Assembly: GCA_034096865.1 (NCBI GenBank)
Contig: JAWQFJ010017052.1
Span: 20,001 to 37,500, forward strand
Direction of reading: 5' to 3'
DNA from: Theodoxus fluviatilis
Lineage: Eukaryota; Mollusca; Gastropoda; Cycloneritida; Neritidae
DNA length: 17,500 nucleotides
Shown: one piece after another, positions 16,585 through 17,500 of the stretch
Layout of the letters: every line of letters starts with the position of its first letter
Position numbering within the stretch: the stretch's first letter is position 1
Made by a program: the position numbers and the translations under genes
The notes under the pieces: generated by a model
Told to the model about the DNA's origin: nothing
Databases searched by the model: none
What the model saw: only the letters and a program-made list of their open reading frames with translations

Positions 16585-16790
16585 ATTCTCTTGCTGAAAA
16601 CACTTTTTAATAACTAATATAGTTGATTCCCCGAGTTTTAGGGTAGGGAAGATGGGACAGCATGCAGTTCATTGTTTACTGTCAATATCTGGATTTTCTT
16701 TCTTTTTTCCCCTTTTTTGCATTAACATTTTTTTAACGTTCATCAGACAAAATAGGGTCGGTCAGGTTACCATAAATACAACCTTTGTAA
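16585..16790. repeat. Diverged direct repeat, copy 2
   Basis: Second copy of the segment at about 15202-15380: ATTCTCTTGCTGAAAACACTT, GATTCCCCGAG, TTAGGGTAGGGAAGATGGGAC, ATGCAGTTCATTGTTTAC and GGGTCGGTCA appear in the same order. The similarity is clear but old. The pair flanks the transmembrane exon, so it is either a dispersed repeat family or an old duplication of intron sequence. Confidence 0.6.
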
Positions 16791-16870
16791 AAACATTATT
16801 TGATTTTAAAATCCATTTTAAAAAGGCAGTAAATAAAGCAGGATGGGCAGTTATCTGGAAGAGCAGTACT

Positions 16871-17500
16871 TCTCTTCCAGTTCCTTCTCATGCTCCTCTT
16901 TCTCCTCATGCTCCTCTTTCTCCTCAAGCTCCTCTTCCTCCTCAAGCTCCTCATGCTCCTTTTTCTCCTCATGCTCCTCTTCCTCCTCATGCTCCTTTTT
17001 CTCCTCATGCACCTCTTCCTCTTCAAGCTCCTCTTCCTCCTCAAGCTCCTCTTCTTCCTCATGCTCCTCTTCCTCCTCAAGCTCCTCTTCCTCTTCAAGC
17101 TCCTCTTCCTCCTCAAGCTCCTCTTCCTCCTCATGCTTCTCATGCTCCTCTTCCTCCTCAAGCTCCTCTTCCTCCTCAAGCTCCTCTTCCTCCTCATGCT
17201 CCTCTTCCTCCTCATGCTCCTCTTCCTCCTCATGCACCTCTTCCTCTTCAAGCTCTTCTTCCTCCTCATGCACCTCTTCCTCTTCAAGCTCCTCTTCCTC
17301 CTCATGCTCCTCTTTCTCCTCATGCTCCTCTTCCTCCTCATGCTCCTCTTCCTCCTCATGCTCCTCTTCCTCCTCAAGCTCCTCTTCCTCCTCATGCTCC
17401 TCTTTCTCCTCATGCTCCTCTTCCTCCTCATGCTCCTCATGCTCCTCTTCCTCCTCAAGCTCCTCTTCCTCCTCAAGCTCCTCTTCCTCCTCAAGCTCCT
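16871..17500 (-). repeat. 18-bp minisatellite encoding (EEEEE[L/H])n on the minus strand
   Basis: Units of CTCCTCTTCCTCCTCAAG or ...CATG repeat at 18 bp for roughly 35 copies to the window edge. On the minus strand one frame reads Glu5 followed by Leu or His in every unit. It is open at least from 17273 and apparently from the edge, and ends as EEKYCSSR at 16851. Another minus frame reads RRKRS repeats and is also open. Substitutions at the Leu/His position (AAG versus ATG in plus-strand terms) and occasional Lys are the main variation. A 3' terminal exon of a minus-strand acidic protein is possible. A simple intronic minisatellite is more likely, since two frames are equally open. Confidence 0.85.

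Noticed and set aside
16796..17494. 232-residue Arg/Lys/Ser repeat frame on the minus strand
   Set aside because: Shadow of the 18-bp minisatellite. It is simple-sequence coding with no unique domain.

Overview
This looks like animal nuclear DNA, most likely from a mollusc. No feature resembles a bacterial operon. Instead there are split, spliceable reading frames, long microsatellites, a 5'-truncated LINE and several cut-and-paste DNA transposon relics. There is also an interspersed repeat full of GACCTTGACC/AGGTCA motifs that ends in a GACTCAC...GTGAGTC hairpin, a pattern I associate with molluscan genomes. The organism assignment is an inference from these repeat types.

Layout. 1-976: non-coding, with a poly-C tract and a weak candidate minus-strand first exon (853-909). 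977-2968: a 2.0-kb element with GGCAAGACAC termini and TTAA on both sides (Kolobok-like), holding a 157-residue minus-strand zinc-ribbon protein. About 3224-3685: the 3' end of a LINE that still has an open frame. 4144-4309: CT microsatellite. 4991-7076: a hAT-like element with CAGACCTGTTTAC inverted ends and an ACCGTG direct repeat. It keeps only the N-terminal BED-type zinc finger of its transposase, and the GACCTTGACC repeat is nested inside it. 7297-8182: an element with GGGCGCGTTTG ends and a tandemly duplicated 5' region. 9461-10546: a foldback-like element built of GTTGGC-rich repeats.

The main host-gene candidate lies on the plus strand. It has a signal-peptide exon (8339-about 8442), a cysteine-rich exon similar to a TNF-receptor repeat (about 11019-11186, with an apparent one-base deletion in a C run) and a single-pass transmembrane exon (15582-15932). 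The last two have matching phase-1 splice borders. Together they suggest a small type I receptor of TNF-receptor type, continuing past the right edge. The transmembrane exon is 351 nt and phase 1 at both ends, so skipping it would keep frame.

The intron before the transmembrane exon is dominated by a C-rich minisatellite (about 1.8 kb, copies around 23 bp, always C-rich on the plus strand). A 767-bp element is inserted in it (13119-13885, TGT...ACA ends, AGCCC target duplication). Its core is an almost perfect 151-bp hairpin. Pyrimidine-rich tracts and an 18-bp minisatellite (16871-17500) follow the transmembrane exon.
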